From positions 1 through 19,744 of the forward strand of contig CAXGUU010000023.1 of the NCBI GenBank assembly GCA_964012875.1: a DNA stretch of 19,744 bases. The letters are read 5' to 3'. Below, one piece after another: positions 6,507-14,221 of this stretch. Source of the DNA: CAXGUU01 sp964012875 (lineage in GTDB: Bacteria; Pseudomonadota; Gammaproteobacteria; Ga0077536). Each line of letters opens with the position of its first letter. Position 1 is the stretch's first letter. The notes beneath the pieces are model-generated. The model was not told the DNA's origin and searched no databases. It saw nothing but the letters and a program-made list of their open reading frames with translations. Position numbers and translations under genes: made by a program.

Positions 6507-6844
6507 GACTCGTTACTCAGACCGGTTGAAAAAAATGCGTCTGATCGCGATCATACTCAGGTCGAGCCCGAGCGTGATGAGGCAAACAAAATTGTTCGCG
6601 CCAATGGATAACCAGTCGATAGACCGATTGCCCGGTTCCAGCGGTCATAGGGCCCGAGATGGAGCGGTGTGACCGGCTTACACTCACCTTGCGTTCTGCG
6701 TTCTGCGTTCTGCGTTCTGCGTTCTGCGTTCTGCGTAACGCGGCAACGGTATCGGCATTAGAGGGCCGGCTTTAGGCTGGTGTTTGTAGCCCCGACGGGC
6801 GAACTATCCGGAGCGCGGGACTGCGCTGAAATTGCTGACACGTT
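6507..6844. other. Non-coding stretch between the RidA and cyclase genes
   Basis: These 338 bases lie between two genes on the minus strand. They hold the heptanucleotide array at 6691-6736 and the presumed RidA leader, which contains a T-rich run close to the gene. Short open frames on either strand have no family features and no ribosome binding site. No clear terminator hairpin for the cyclase gene was found. Confidence 0.7.
6691..6736. repeat. Heptanucleotide tandem repeat (GCGTTCT)x6 plus GCGT
   Basis: Six perfect consecutive copies of GCGTTCT fill 6691-6732, followed by a partial GCGT. The array lies about 185 bp upstream of the RidA start and 108 bp past the cyclase stop. Seven-base units are not a multiple of three, which fits a non-coding location. 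Perfect identity of the units suggests recent slippage and a copy number that could vary among strains. Confidence 0.95.
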
Positions 6845-7618
6845 TCAATCGAGGATGGCGACAGCCCGTGTCCAGCCCGCGGATGCGCCGCGGATTTTGA
6901 CCGGGAAGCAACTGACCATGAACCCTTTGGACGGCAGCGCCTCGAGATTATGTAACTTTTCAAGATGACAATAGCCGATATCGCGCCCCGCTTTGTGGCC
7001 CTCCCAGATGAGGGCAGCGTCATTGCTTTGTGCGTACTTGTCCTTGGTGTGCACGAACGGGGCGTCCCAGCTCCAGCCATCGGTACCGGTAAGTCGCACG
7101 CCGCGCTCAAGCAGGTATAAAGTCGCCTCGCGACCCATGCCGCAACCGGAAGAGACATAGTCGTCCTTGCCATAGCGTTTGCCGGCACGGGTATTAACGA
7201 CGACGATCTCCAACGGGCTCAATTCATGGTCGATGCGCTCGAGTTCAGCTTCAACATCGCTGGCTGTCACGACGTAGCCATCTTCGAAATGCCGGAAATC
7301 GAGTTTGATGCCCGGTTGCAGACACCATTCGAGCGGTACTTCGTCGATTGTGATCGCCCGCTCGCCCTTATTCATCGTCGAGTGAAAATGGTAGGGCGCA
7401 TCAAGGTGCGTGCCGTTATGGGTCATCAGCCGGATCCACTCAATGGCCCAGCCTTCACCGTCGGGCAAGTCGTTCTCGTTAAGGCCCGGGAAAAAACCGA
7501 CGACGTCCTGAGCGGAATCCGTGTGCGTCACGTAGTCGATCCGGGGGCCGTATCCCGGCGGGTCACTGACAACATCGTTTTCAAGATGCATTGATATATC
7601 GACTAGTGTTCTGCCCAT
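6845..7618 (-). CDS. Cyclase-family metal-dependent hydrolase (paralogue 1)
   Basis: A 257-residue member of the cyclase family (Pfam type PF04199), which includes kynurenine formamidase KynB and isatin hydrolase. The signature HNGTHLDAPYH supplies metal ligands H67, H71, D73 and H77. H208 and E220, twelve residues apart as in KynB, complete the site. Family members hydrolyse amide or lactam bonds with Mn or Zn. The neighbouring gene at 7996-8775 is a clear paralogue with matching blocks throughout (GEGWAIE, KLDFRHF, DGYV, VNTRAG, RYG, SGCG, GWSWDAPF, GWTRAVA). AAAGG lies 9 nt upstream of the ATG, and a good sigma70 promoter stands at 7681-7710, so this copy is probably transcribed separately. 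The substrate is unknown; KynB itself is usually shorter and lacks these insertions. Confidence 0.88.
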   Translation of the reverse strand: MGRTLVDISMHLENDVVSDPPGYGPRIDYVTHTDSAQDVVGFFPGLNENDLPDGEGWAIEWIRLMTHNGTHLDAPYHFHSTMNKGERAITIDEVPLEWCLQPGIKLDFRHFEDGYVVTASDVEAELERIDHELSPLEIVVVNTRAGKRYGKDDYVSSGCGMGREATLYLLERGVRLTGTDGWSWDAPFVHTKDKYAQSNDAALIWEGHKAGRDIGYCHLEKLHNLEALPSKGFMVSCFPVKIRGASAGWTRAVAILD

Positions 7619-7995
7619 TTAAAACAACCTTTTTAGGTAACGCGCACCGAGACTTTGCGCATTCGTCACGCGGTGTCGAAACTATGAGTCCACGTTTCGC
7701 CAATAGTCAAGATTGATCACACACATCCATTCTGCTTCACTGTGGTCTAAGGGGGCAGGGCGGACTTCCGCTTAAACCTTTGCGCCGCGAGACGGCCCAT
7801 CAGACGGAAAAGGGCTCTGCCTCCTTAATCTTCGATTCGGAATGCATCTGAAGCCCGCATGCGGCGTTGTGCATCTACATGAATGTAAACTGCGCTCGCC
7901 GTCGGTCGCGCGTCTTGCCTGCGAACTTCAACTGCATCTCTTAGGCCGCAGCGCGGCGTTTCCAATCTGCTGAGTTCGGGGGCTCGAATTTGGTA
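7619..7995. other. Non-coding stretch between the two cyclase genes
   Basis: This 377-bp gap separates two genes on the same strand. It contains the promoter at 7681-7710 and a short GC stem at 7945-7957 (5 bp, 3-base loop, no T-tract) that might terminate the upstream operon. An isolated perfect AAGGAGG lies on the minus strand at 7820-7826, with no start codon at a workable distance. No convincing coding sequence is present. Confidence 0.65.
7681..7710 (-). promoter_or_regulatory. Sigma70-like promoter for cyclase paralogue 1
   Basis: On the minus strand TTGACT (7705-7710) is followed after 18 bp by CATAGT (7681-7686). The -35 matches consensus at five of six positions and the -10 at four. 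The leader to the ATG at 7618 would be about 55 nt. Confidence 0.5.
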
Positions 7996-8775
7996 TCAGT
8001 CGATCATGGCGACTGCCCGGGTCCAGCCGCCGGAGGCCGCCTTGATCTTGCATGGGAAGCAGGCAACCGTAAATCCGAATGACGGCAGGTCTTCCAGGTG
8101 CCTGAGTTTCTCCATGTGGCAATAGGGCACATCGATGCCGGCGTAGTGGCCTTCCCAGATGATGCTGGGGTCTTTTGTTTCCAGCCATCGTTCGAGTGTC
8201 TTCGAAAACGGCGCATCCCAGCTCCAGCCGTCGATACCTGTTACTCGTACCCCTTGTTCGGTCAGCCAGCGAGTTGCTTCGCGCCCGACGCCACAGCCCG
8301 AATGAATATAGTCGTCATGGCCGTACCGTTCGCCGGCACGCGTGTTGACCAGAACAATGTCCATGGGATTCAGTGTGTAGCCGATACGATCAAACTCAGC
8401 CTTAACGTCAGCGGCTGTCGCCACGTAACCATCATCGAAATGACGGAAGTCGAGCTTAACGCCGGGTCGGAAGTACCAGTCGAGCGGCATCTGATCAATG
8501 GTCGGCATCGGATTACCGGCAGCGTCTTTCGAGTTGTAGTGATACGGCGCGTCCATGTGCGTGCCGTTATGCGTCATGAGTTTGACTTCCTCGATTGCCC
8601 AGCCCTCGCCGCCAGGCAGCTGATCCTCAGTGAGGCCCGGAAATAACTCGCACATCAATCTGGCGTTCTCCTTGCCCGAGATGTAACGGATAGATGGCCG
8701 CATGAAATCGGGGTCGACCTGCGTTTCATTATCCAGCGGCTGGCTGATATCGATGATCTTGCTCGGCAGTTCCAT
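7996..8775 (-). CDS. Cyclase-family metal-dependent hydrolase (paralogue 2)
   Basis: A 259-residue paralogue of the 6845-7618 protein with the same metal site: H69, H73, D75 and H79 in HNGTHMDAPYH, plus H210 and E222. It starts 19 bp after the stop of the fused molybdenum hydroxylase gene, with AAAGGA 9 nt upstream of its ATG, so it is the third gene of the FAD subunit - hydroxylase - cyclase operon. That linkage ties this copy to the hydroxylase product. KynB and isatin hydrolase hydrolyse N-formyl or lactam bonds, so opening a ring made by the hydroxylase is a reasonable but untested role. Compared with paralogue 1 it has a short insertion (KDAAGNP) after the metal motif. Confidence 0.9.
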   Translation of the reverse strand: MELPSKIIDISQPLDNETQVDPDFMRPSIRYISGKENARLMCELFPGLTEDQLPGGEGWAIEEVKLMTHNGTHMDAPYHYNSKDAAGNPMPTIDQMPLDWYFRPGVKLDFRHFDDGYVATAADVKAEFDRIGYTLNPMDIVLVNTRAGERYGHDDYIHSGCGVGREATRWLTEQGVRVTGIDGWSWDAPFSKTLERWLETKDPSIIWEGHYAGIDVPYCHMEKLRHLEDLPSFGFTVACFPCKIKAASGGWTRAVAMID

Positions 8776-8794
8776 GGCTTCTAGTCCTTTTCTG

Positions 8795-11686
8795 CTATCC
8801 GGCCTGCTTCGCTGCGTCCTTCACCATCGCACGAATGTTGGCGGGCGACAGTGGACTAGACATCACTTTCACCCCCAGGGGTCGCAGCGCATCTTCAACC
8901 GCTCCCATTAGTGCGGTGCTGGTCGCGATGCAGCCATCTTCCCCGCCGCCCTTGGCGCCTATGCGGGTACTGGGCGATTTCGTTTCAAGGTGTTCGATCT
9001 CGATTTCGGGCGCCGCCCAGATGGTTGGCATGCCGTAGTCCTTGAGCGTGCTTTGTTGCGGGATACCGCGTTCGTCGTAGGCCAGGTTTTCATAAATGGT
9101 GCCGCCCACATGCTGTACTACACCGCCGTTGATCTGCCCTTTCATCAACAACGGGTTCAGGACGACGCCGTGGTCAGCGACCATCCAGATCTTGATAACC
9201 GCGACCCGTCCGGTTTCCGGATCGACCTCCACCAGCGCCCCCTCCGCGCCGTTGGCGTGTGCCGGGTAGAACTGGGCGCGTCCCATCTCGTCCGGCTTCC
9301 AGTTTACCTGGGGATGGCGATACGTCCCGTGCGCTTCGAGTAAGGGGGCATCGGCTTCATCGAGGAGGATTTCGGCGCCGGGTTGGACGTATACCGCGTA
9401 GGCTAACTCGGCGAACGTACAGGACTGGTCGTTTTTCGAGTTTGAAATGACGCCATCTTTGGCGCGGATATCTTCGGCAGCACAGCCAAGCAAGACCGCG
9501 GCGCCGATCCTGATGCGGTCATTGAGTTTTTCCGCAGCATCAATCATCGCGCCGACGGCGAACATGGCGCCGCGGCTGGAAAAGGTTCCCGACCCCCACG
9601 GTGTCGCGGTCGTGTCGCCCCACGAGATACTGACATCGGCAAAGGCGCAGCCCAGCAAATCGGCAGCAACCTGGGCATAGGCAGTTTCAATGCCTTGCCC
9701 GATGCTTTGGATACCGGTCATCACATGCACACTGCCATCGGCCGAAAGACGCAGATTGACTGACTCGTAATTTTGAAACGCCGACCCCGGAAAGGTCGCC
9801 CCGGCAGGTTCCAGGTAGGGGATCAGGCTGATGCCGAGGTAACGACCCTGCTCCAGTGCCTTGGCCTGTCGATCACGCAAGGCCGGCACGTCCATGATTT
9901 CGGCCAGGCGTTCCAGCGATTCACTAAGCGATCCATTTTCAATAATGGGACCGGTGATAATCTGATGCGGGTAGCTGAACAACAGGTTCTGCTGGCGAAT
10001 TTTGATCGGGTCAATTTCCAGCTGGTCGGCGGCCTGGTCAAACAGGCGTTCGATAAGCATGTTGGCGAGATCTTTGCCGTAGCCACGGTAGGCGTTGTAC
10101 GGCGCCTTGTTCGTGACGACGCACCGCACGTGCGTGCGGTAAATCTCGCAACGATAGGGACCGGGCGCGTAGTTACCGCCATTTAATGGCATGCCGATGC
10201 CGCTGGCGCGTTCGGCGCCATCGCAGCCCATATCGGCAAGGATTTCGGTGTCCATTGCGATCAGGGTGCCGTCGCGTTTGAATGCCGCACGCGAGCGGGT
10301 GTGGTAGTCGCGTGCACCAAAGCCCGCGTGGAGCCACTCCGAGCGTGATTCAAAAAAACGCACGGGGCGCCCGGTCAGAATCGCGCCAAGGGCAGGTAGG
10401 TATTCGCAATCGATAGTCAGCTTTGAACCGAAGCCGCCGCCGACATCATTGGCAATGACCTGTATGCGTGTTTCAGGGATGCCAAAGACCCGTGCGAGGT
10501 AGAGCCTGGCCTGATGCGGTACCTGCGTTGAAGCGTGCACGGTTAAACGTTCGTCGCCGGCATCAAACTCGGCGCGAACCACGCGGGTTTCCATCGGCAT
10601 GGCGCCAAAGCGATGTGAGCCGATAAATTCATCGACAACGAGATCCGCCGATTCAAAGGCGTCGTCGACGTCACCGTGTTCGAAGGCGTAGTCAACCTGG
10701 ATATTGGTGTCCCAGTCGGGATAGAGCAGCGCATCGCCGGTGGCATCGACCGCCCGCGCGGCATCGACGTTGGCTGGTAACTCACCGTATTCGACAATGA
10801 TCGCGCGCGCTGCATCCTCGGCTTGCGCCGCCGACTCGGCGACGACAAGTGCTACCGGTTCGCCGTAGAAAATGACTTTGTCAGTTGCCAGTGGAAAACG
10901 TTTCGGCAGTTTGAGATCGAGCAGGTCGACGGCGGGTGATAGGGGTGTCCAATGCGCCTTTGCTTCTTCTCCGGTGATGACCAGTTTCACGCCCGGCATT
11001 GCCTTTGCGCGATCGGTATCGATCGACATGATGCGAGCATGTGCATGGTTTGAGCGCGCGGCGACGGCGTGTAAGTCGCGACTATCGCCGACAGTGTCGG
11101 TGTAGCGCCCGCGGCCGGCGACCAGCCGCCGATCTTCGCGCCGGGCCAGTGGCCGCCCGATCCAGTTCTGGTCAGGGTTCGCTTTTGCTTCGAGCGCCGC
11201 CAGCGGCTCCGCTTTACCTGCAGCCACTTTCACCGCGTGAATGATGTTGTTGTAGCCGGTACAGCGACACAGGTTGCCCGTCAGTGCCTGGCGTACATCG
11301 TCGTCGCTGAAATCGCTGCCGCCCTGCTTATCCAGAAATGCCCGGGCGCTCATGAGCATGCCTGCCGTGCAGTAACCGCATTGCAGGGCGTGCGATCCGA
11401 TGAAGGCCTCCTGTAGTGGCGAGAGCTGTTTGTCTTGCGCGAGTCCGGCGACGGTTGTCACCGCCGCGCCATCGGCACTGGCAGCGAGCACGAGGCAGGA
11501 TTTCACCGTGTCGCCGTCAAGTTCAACGGTACAAGCACCACAGGCCCCTTCTTCGCAGCCAATGCGAACGTCCGATTGATGGCAATGATCGCGCAGGAAA
11601 TCGACCAGCAGTGTGCGCGTGGGTACTTGCGCACGTTTGTGGTCACCATTGACGGAAAGCGCGACGGTGATGTCCGGTTCAGTCAC
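8795..11686 (-). CDS. Fused 2Fe-2S / molybdopterin subunit of a xanthine-dehydrogenase-family hydroxylase
   Basis: One 963-residue chain joins two subunits that are usually separate. Residues ~1-157 form the iron-sulfur part: cluster ligands C44, C49, C52, C64 (GCEEGACGACT...SC) and C103, C106, C140, C142 (QCGYC...LCRC). Residues ~175-963 form the molybdopterin large subunit, with GGGFGSK (416-422), AYRGYG (532-537), GQG (663-665) and the catalytic glutamate E916 in KGGGEDG. The AYRGYG loop differs from the CO-dehydrogenase loop (AYRCSFR), which excludes form I CODH. The start is a GTG at 11686 that overlaps the end of the FAD-subunit gene by 8 bp, indicating translational coupling. Such enzymes hydroxylate aldehydes or ring carbons of N-heterocycles with water-derived oxygen. 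No signal peptide is seen, so it is cytoplasmic. The substrate is unknown. Confidence 0.92.
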   Translation of the reverse strand: MTEPDITVALSVNGDHKRAQVPTRTLLVDFLRDHCHQSDVRIGCEEGACGACTVELDGDTVKSCLVLAASADGAAVTTVAGLAQDKQLSPLQEAFIGSHALQCGYCTAGMLMSARAFLDKQGGSDFSDDDVRQALTGNLCRCTGYNNIIHAVKVAAGKAEPLAALEAKANPDQNWIGRPLARREDRRLVAGRGRYTDTVGDSRDLHAVAARSNHAHARIMSIDTDRAKAMPGVKLVITGEEAKAHWTPLSPAVDLLDLKLPKRFPLATDKVIFYGEPVALVVAESAAQAEDAARAIIVEYGELPANVDAARAVDATGDALLYPDWDTNIQVDYAFEHGDVDDAFESADLVVDEFIGSHRFGAMPMETRVVRAEFDAGDERLTVHASTQVPHQARLYLARVFGIPETRIQVIANDVGGGFGSKLTIDCEYLPALGAILTGRPVRFFESRSEWLHAGFGARDYHTRSRAAFKRDGTLIAMDTEILADMGCDGAERASGIGMPLNGGNYAPGPYRCEIYRTHVRCVVTNKAPYNAYRGYGKDLANMLIERLFDQAADQLEIDPIKIRQQNLLFSYPHQIITGPIIENGSLSESLERLAEIMDVPALRDRQAKALEQGRYLGISLIPYLEPAGATFPGSAFQNYESVNLRLSADGSVHVMTGIQSIGQGIETAYAQVAADLLGCAFADVSISWGDTTATPWGSGTFSSRGAMFAVGAMIDAAEKLNDRIRIGAAVLLGCAAEDIRAKDGVISNSKNDQSCTFAELAYAVYVQPGAEILLDEADAPLLEAHGTYRHPQVNWKPDEMGRAQFYPAHANGAEGALVEVDPETGRVAVIKIWMVADHGVVLNPLLMKGQINGGVVQHVGGTIYENLAYDERGIPQQSTLKDYGMPTIWAAPEIEIEHLETKSPSTRIGAKGGGEDGCIATSTALMGAVEDALRPLGVKVMSSPLSPANIRAMVKDAAKQAG

Positions 11687-12503
11687 TGTTGCTTACCCCG
11701 ATCTTCTGCAGTGCCCGTTGCACCAGGGTTCGGGCGAGCTCGAGCTTGTAGTCTGCGCTGCCGTAATGATCAACCACCGGTGTAAGCCCTTCCGCGCCAA
11801 ATGCGCTATCAAACGATGTTTGGTCAGTCGGGTCTTTTTCAATCGCGGTCAATCGGACAGGCTTGGCATGGATACCACCCGCTGCGATTCGCAGTCCGCT
11901 ACTCGACGCCACGGCGCAGACATTAACCAGCGCGAGATCCTGTTGCTGACGTGAAAATTCGATATATGTGCCGCGGTCATCGGCAGCGACCGGTATTTCA
12001 ATTGAGGTGGCCAGTGCGCCTTCCAGCGTGTTCTGCCTGAACCCGGAGAAAAAGTCGTCAACGGCAATCTCAAAAGTGCCGCGGTCCGGGTGCGCCGCCA
12101 ACACCCGGGCATTGCTGGCGGCCAAGGCCACGGCCATGTTGGCGCGCGGATCAGCCCAACACAGGTTGCCGAGCGTGGTCCCCCGGTTGCGAACCTGGAC
12201 ATCGCCGAGCGTTTCAGCCGCCTCGCTCAACCATGGTGCTCTCTCCCGGACCTCGCGGTGTTCGGCCACATCACGATGCGTCACCAGCGCGCCGATTCTG
12301 ATCGAATCCCGGCCGACGGTAACGTTTCGGTCAAGCTCCGCGATCCGGGTGATATCAACGACAGCCGCCGGTTCGTCTTGTCGCAAACGCATGGCCTGCA
12401 GCAAACTCTGCCCACCTGCGAGTGGGGCGGCACCCTCGGCAAGCGCAACGAGCGCGTCGTCGAGACGCCTCGGGCGGGCAAAAGAAAATGGTGCAGGCCG
12501 CAT
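11679..12503 (-). CDS. FAD-binding (medium) subunit of the molybdenum hydroxylase
   Basis: A 274-residue CoxM/XdhB-type protein. The FAD pyrophosphate contact is PLAGGQSLLQ (27-36). The second FAD motif is TTLGNLCWADP (109-119), a variant of the usual TIGGN..HADP. The C-terminal portion (VAVA-like core and small CO-dehydrogenase flavoprotein C-terminal domain) is intact. The ATG at 12503 has GGAG 8 nt upstream; an upstream frame to 12569 adds residues with no family match. It is first in the operon and its stop lies inside the start of the fused subunit. Electrons from molybdenum would pass through the two 2Fe-2S clusters to this FAD and then to an acceptor such as NAD or a quinone pool carrier. 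Confidence 0.92.
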   Translation of the reverse strand: MRPAPFSFARPRRLDDALVALAEGAAPLAGGQSLLQAMRLRQDEPAAVVDITRIAELDRNVTVGRDSIRIGALVTHRDVAEHREVRERAPWLSEAAETLGDVQVRNRGTTLGNLCWADPRANMAVALAASNARVLAAHPDRGTFEIAVDDFFSGFRQNTLEGALATSIEIPVAADDRGTYIEFSRQQQDLALVNVCAVASSSGLRIAAGGIHAKPVRLTAIEKDPTDQTSFDSAFGAEGLTPVVDHYGSADYKLELARTLVQRALQKIGVSNSD

Positions 12504-12555
12504 GGTGTGCTCTCCCCAATAAAGCGCGGTTGAGCCTATCCGATCTGAAATTGAT

Positions 12556-12569
12556 GTGCATCCGTGCAC
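12556..12569. promoter_or_regulatory. Inverted repeat GTGCA-TCCG-TGCAC, possible operator or short terminator
   Basis: Perfect 5-base arms with a 4-base centre lie 52 bp upstream of the FAD-subunit start and 18 bp past the stop of the glycosyltransferase gene. It could bind a regulator of the hydroxylase operon. As a hairpin it has a short stem and no T-tract, so termination is less likely. Confidence 0.3.
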
Positions 12570-12587
12570 GCTCTGTGGGTCGACCTA

Positions 12588-14102
12588 TTACTGGCTGTAG
12601 CGCACCAGCACGGCGCCAATGCCGTCACCGGCCTTGCTTTGCAGAACAATATCGTAGTCTGACCAGAGCGACCCGATATCGCCGGGTGCGCGCTTGTCGC
12701 TGACCACTAGGTGAAATTCGCAGGCGGGGCGCGTCGGGCGGTCAGCGCCGGTGGGCGCGGGCCAGCTGGCGCGTCGGGCATACAACATGACGGGCTGTGG
12801 GTAGTTGGCGTAGATGCAGGCTTTCGGCGGAAGCGTGGATTCGGCCATGGTCAGCAGTTCCAACGTGGCCTGTCTGACCGCGATATCGTCGATGCCTTTC
12901 TCGACACTGGAGGCCGTGAGCCACGATCTGCTGGCGCGCCAGTTGTCCAGTGCTGCGGGCAGCGCCTGGTCGGTGTAGCGGACGCTGAGCCCGATCAACC
13001 CGACGACATTCGTTGCGATTAGTGCTCCGAGAACTGCTGCCGGCGCGTAGCGCATCAGGTTTCCTCGCAAATGCCGGCGAATGACGGTAACGCCAACAAA
13101 TGCATGGAAAATCGCGATGGGTATTGCCGGGTAGACTAAACGCCAAGTGACGTCCGGGAAGGGCCAGATCAGTAACAGACTGAAGTAACCCACTGTATAG
13201 ATCGCATCGAACTCGAAGCGCCGCAGGCGTTCGTAAAAGCCGATGATCGAGAGCGGCAAAATAAGCGTATTCAGAAGCAGGCCCGGGGCGAGATGGAACG
13301 GCGAAAAGCTTGCTATCCAGCCGTTGGCGAGACTGGCAACATTTGCTTCGATAGTTTGCGCAAGCGTGTTCATGTCGAAAATCCGCTCACGGAAAAATTC
13401 CCAATAGCTGCCGCCACCCAGCCCGACCAACTGACTTGCCGCGTACGGTGCAATCGCAATACAGACAACTATGAAACCTCCCCGTTGCCGCCTGAGAGCG
13501 AAATGCAGGGCCAATGCAATGATGGCGACGAGGCCGAAGCCCCGCGTGACCGCTGAGAACCCGATGAGCATTCCAGCCGCGTAGATGTAAATGCGGCGTT
13601 GTGCTGTCAGTTGCAGGCTGAGCATGGCCATACCAACTAACAACACGTATAGAAACTCGCTCCAAATCGCTGTTGTCAGCAATAGCGTGCCGGGTAGTAA
13701 AACGAGGGCAAAAAGTAACGGTACGACGGCATATCGCTGGCCTGTTTCGCGCCCGATGAGGATCGACCAGACCGAGGCCGCCAGGATCAAAAACCCCGTT
13801 TGAACGATAAAAGCCTGCGGTACCAAGTCGGCTGCGCCTGTCAGGCTGGCGATCAGCAACGGGTACAGTGGCGGTAAGTGCGAGTATGCCTGGGTATAGA
13901 TCAGCACCGCGTCATACGTGCCCGGCTGCGAAAAATACTCTGCCATTAGCAGGTATATGGCGTCGTCCGCTGCAAAGCCCGCGAAGCGCGCGCCCTGGAG
14001 GGAAAACCCTGCAAGGACAACGCTCAGTCCGGTAAGTGCCGCAATTGACACTAGACTTGTGAGATAGAAACGTTTAGACGGACGAAGGTCTGGCTGATTC
14101 AT
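12588..14102 (-). CDS. GT-C fold membrane glycosyltransferase (GT39/ArnT-like)
   Basis: A 504-residue polytopic protein with about ten membrane helices followed by a soluble C-terminal part from roughly residue 380. The first periplasmic loop carries FAADDAIYLLMAEYF, with the paired aspartates D46-D47 of the DxD-like GT-C motif, then LPPLYPLLIA, which is typical of ArnT/PMT-type transferases. These use polyprenyl-phosphate sugars to modify lipids or proteins on the periplasmic side. The acceptor is unknown. No clear ribosome binding site precedes the ATG. It diverges from the thiolase-like gene and is 84 bp upstream of the molybdenum hydroxylase operon on the same strand, with no functional link evident. 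Confidence 0.78.
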   Translation of the reverse strand: MNQPDLRPSKRFYLTSLVSIAALTGLSVVLAGFSLQGARFAGFAADDAIYLLMAEYFSQPGTYDAVLIYTQAYSHLPPLYPLLIASLTGAADLVPQAFIVQTGFLILAASVWSILIGRETGQRYAVVPLLFALVLLPGTLLLTTAIWSEFLYVLLVGMAMLSLQLTAQRRIYIYAAGMLIGFSAVTRGFGLVAIIALALHFALRRQRGGFIVVCIAIAPYAASQLVGLGGGSYWEFFRERIFDMNTLAQTIEANVASLANGWIASFSPFHLAPGLLLNTLILPLSIIGFYERLRRFEFDAIYTVGYFSLLLIWPFPDVTWRLVYPAIPIAIFHAFVGVTVIRRHLRGNLMRYAPAAVLGALIATNVVGLIGLSVRYTDQALPAALDNWRASRSWLTASSVEKGIDDIAVRQATLELLTMAESTLPPKACIYANYPQPVMLYARRASWPAPTGADRPTRPACEFHLVVSDKRAPGDIGSLWSDYDIVLQSKAGDGIGAVLVRYSQ

Positions 14103-14164
14103 ACCGATGAGAGAGGTATTCGCTGCGCGTTTTGATGCTTGTGCGTCGAATCATTCAGACGTCA

Positions 14165-14192
14165 CTGACAGTGCGAAAAAGCAAGGTACACT
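14165..14192 (+). promoter_or_regulatory. Sigma70-like promoter for the thiolase-like / acyl-CoA dehydrogenase pair
   Basis: CTGACA (14165-14170) is followed after 16 bp by TACACT (14187-14192). The -35 matches consensus at five of six bases and the -10 at four. The predicted leader is about 25-30 nt. Confidence 0.5.
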
Positions 14193-14221
14193 GAGACGAC
14201 ATTCAGATACTTTGCGACTCT

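Noticed and set aside
6087..6611. Plus-strand open frame of 174 codons opposite RidA
   Set aside because: It is the antisense shadow of the RidA gene with no family features; RidA motifs on the other strand are clear.
6691..6736. CRISPR-like repeat
   Set aside because: The 7-base units are contiguous with no spacers and no cas genes are nearby; it is a simple tandem repeat.
7747..7800. Minus-strand micro-ORF of 17 residues downstream of AAGGAGG
   Set aside because: The spacing from the Shine-Dalgarno site is 19 nt, too long for efficient initiation, and nothing else supports it.
8795..11686. Carbon monoxide dehydrogenase (CoxSL) identity
   Set aside because: The active-site loop reads AYRGYG, not the AYRCSFR of form I CODH, so only the broader xanthine-dehydrogenase family is supported.
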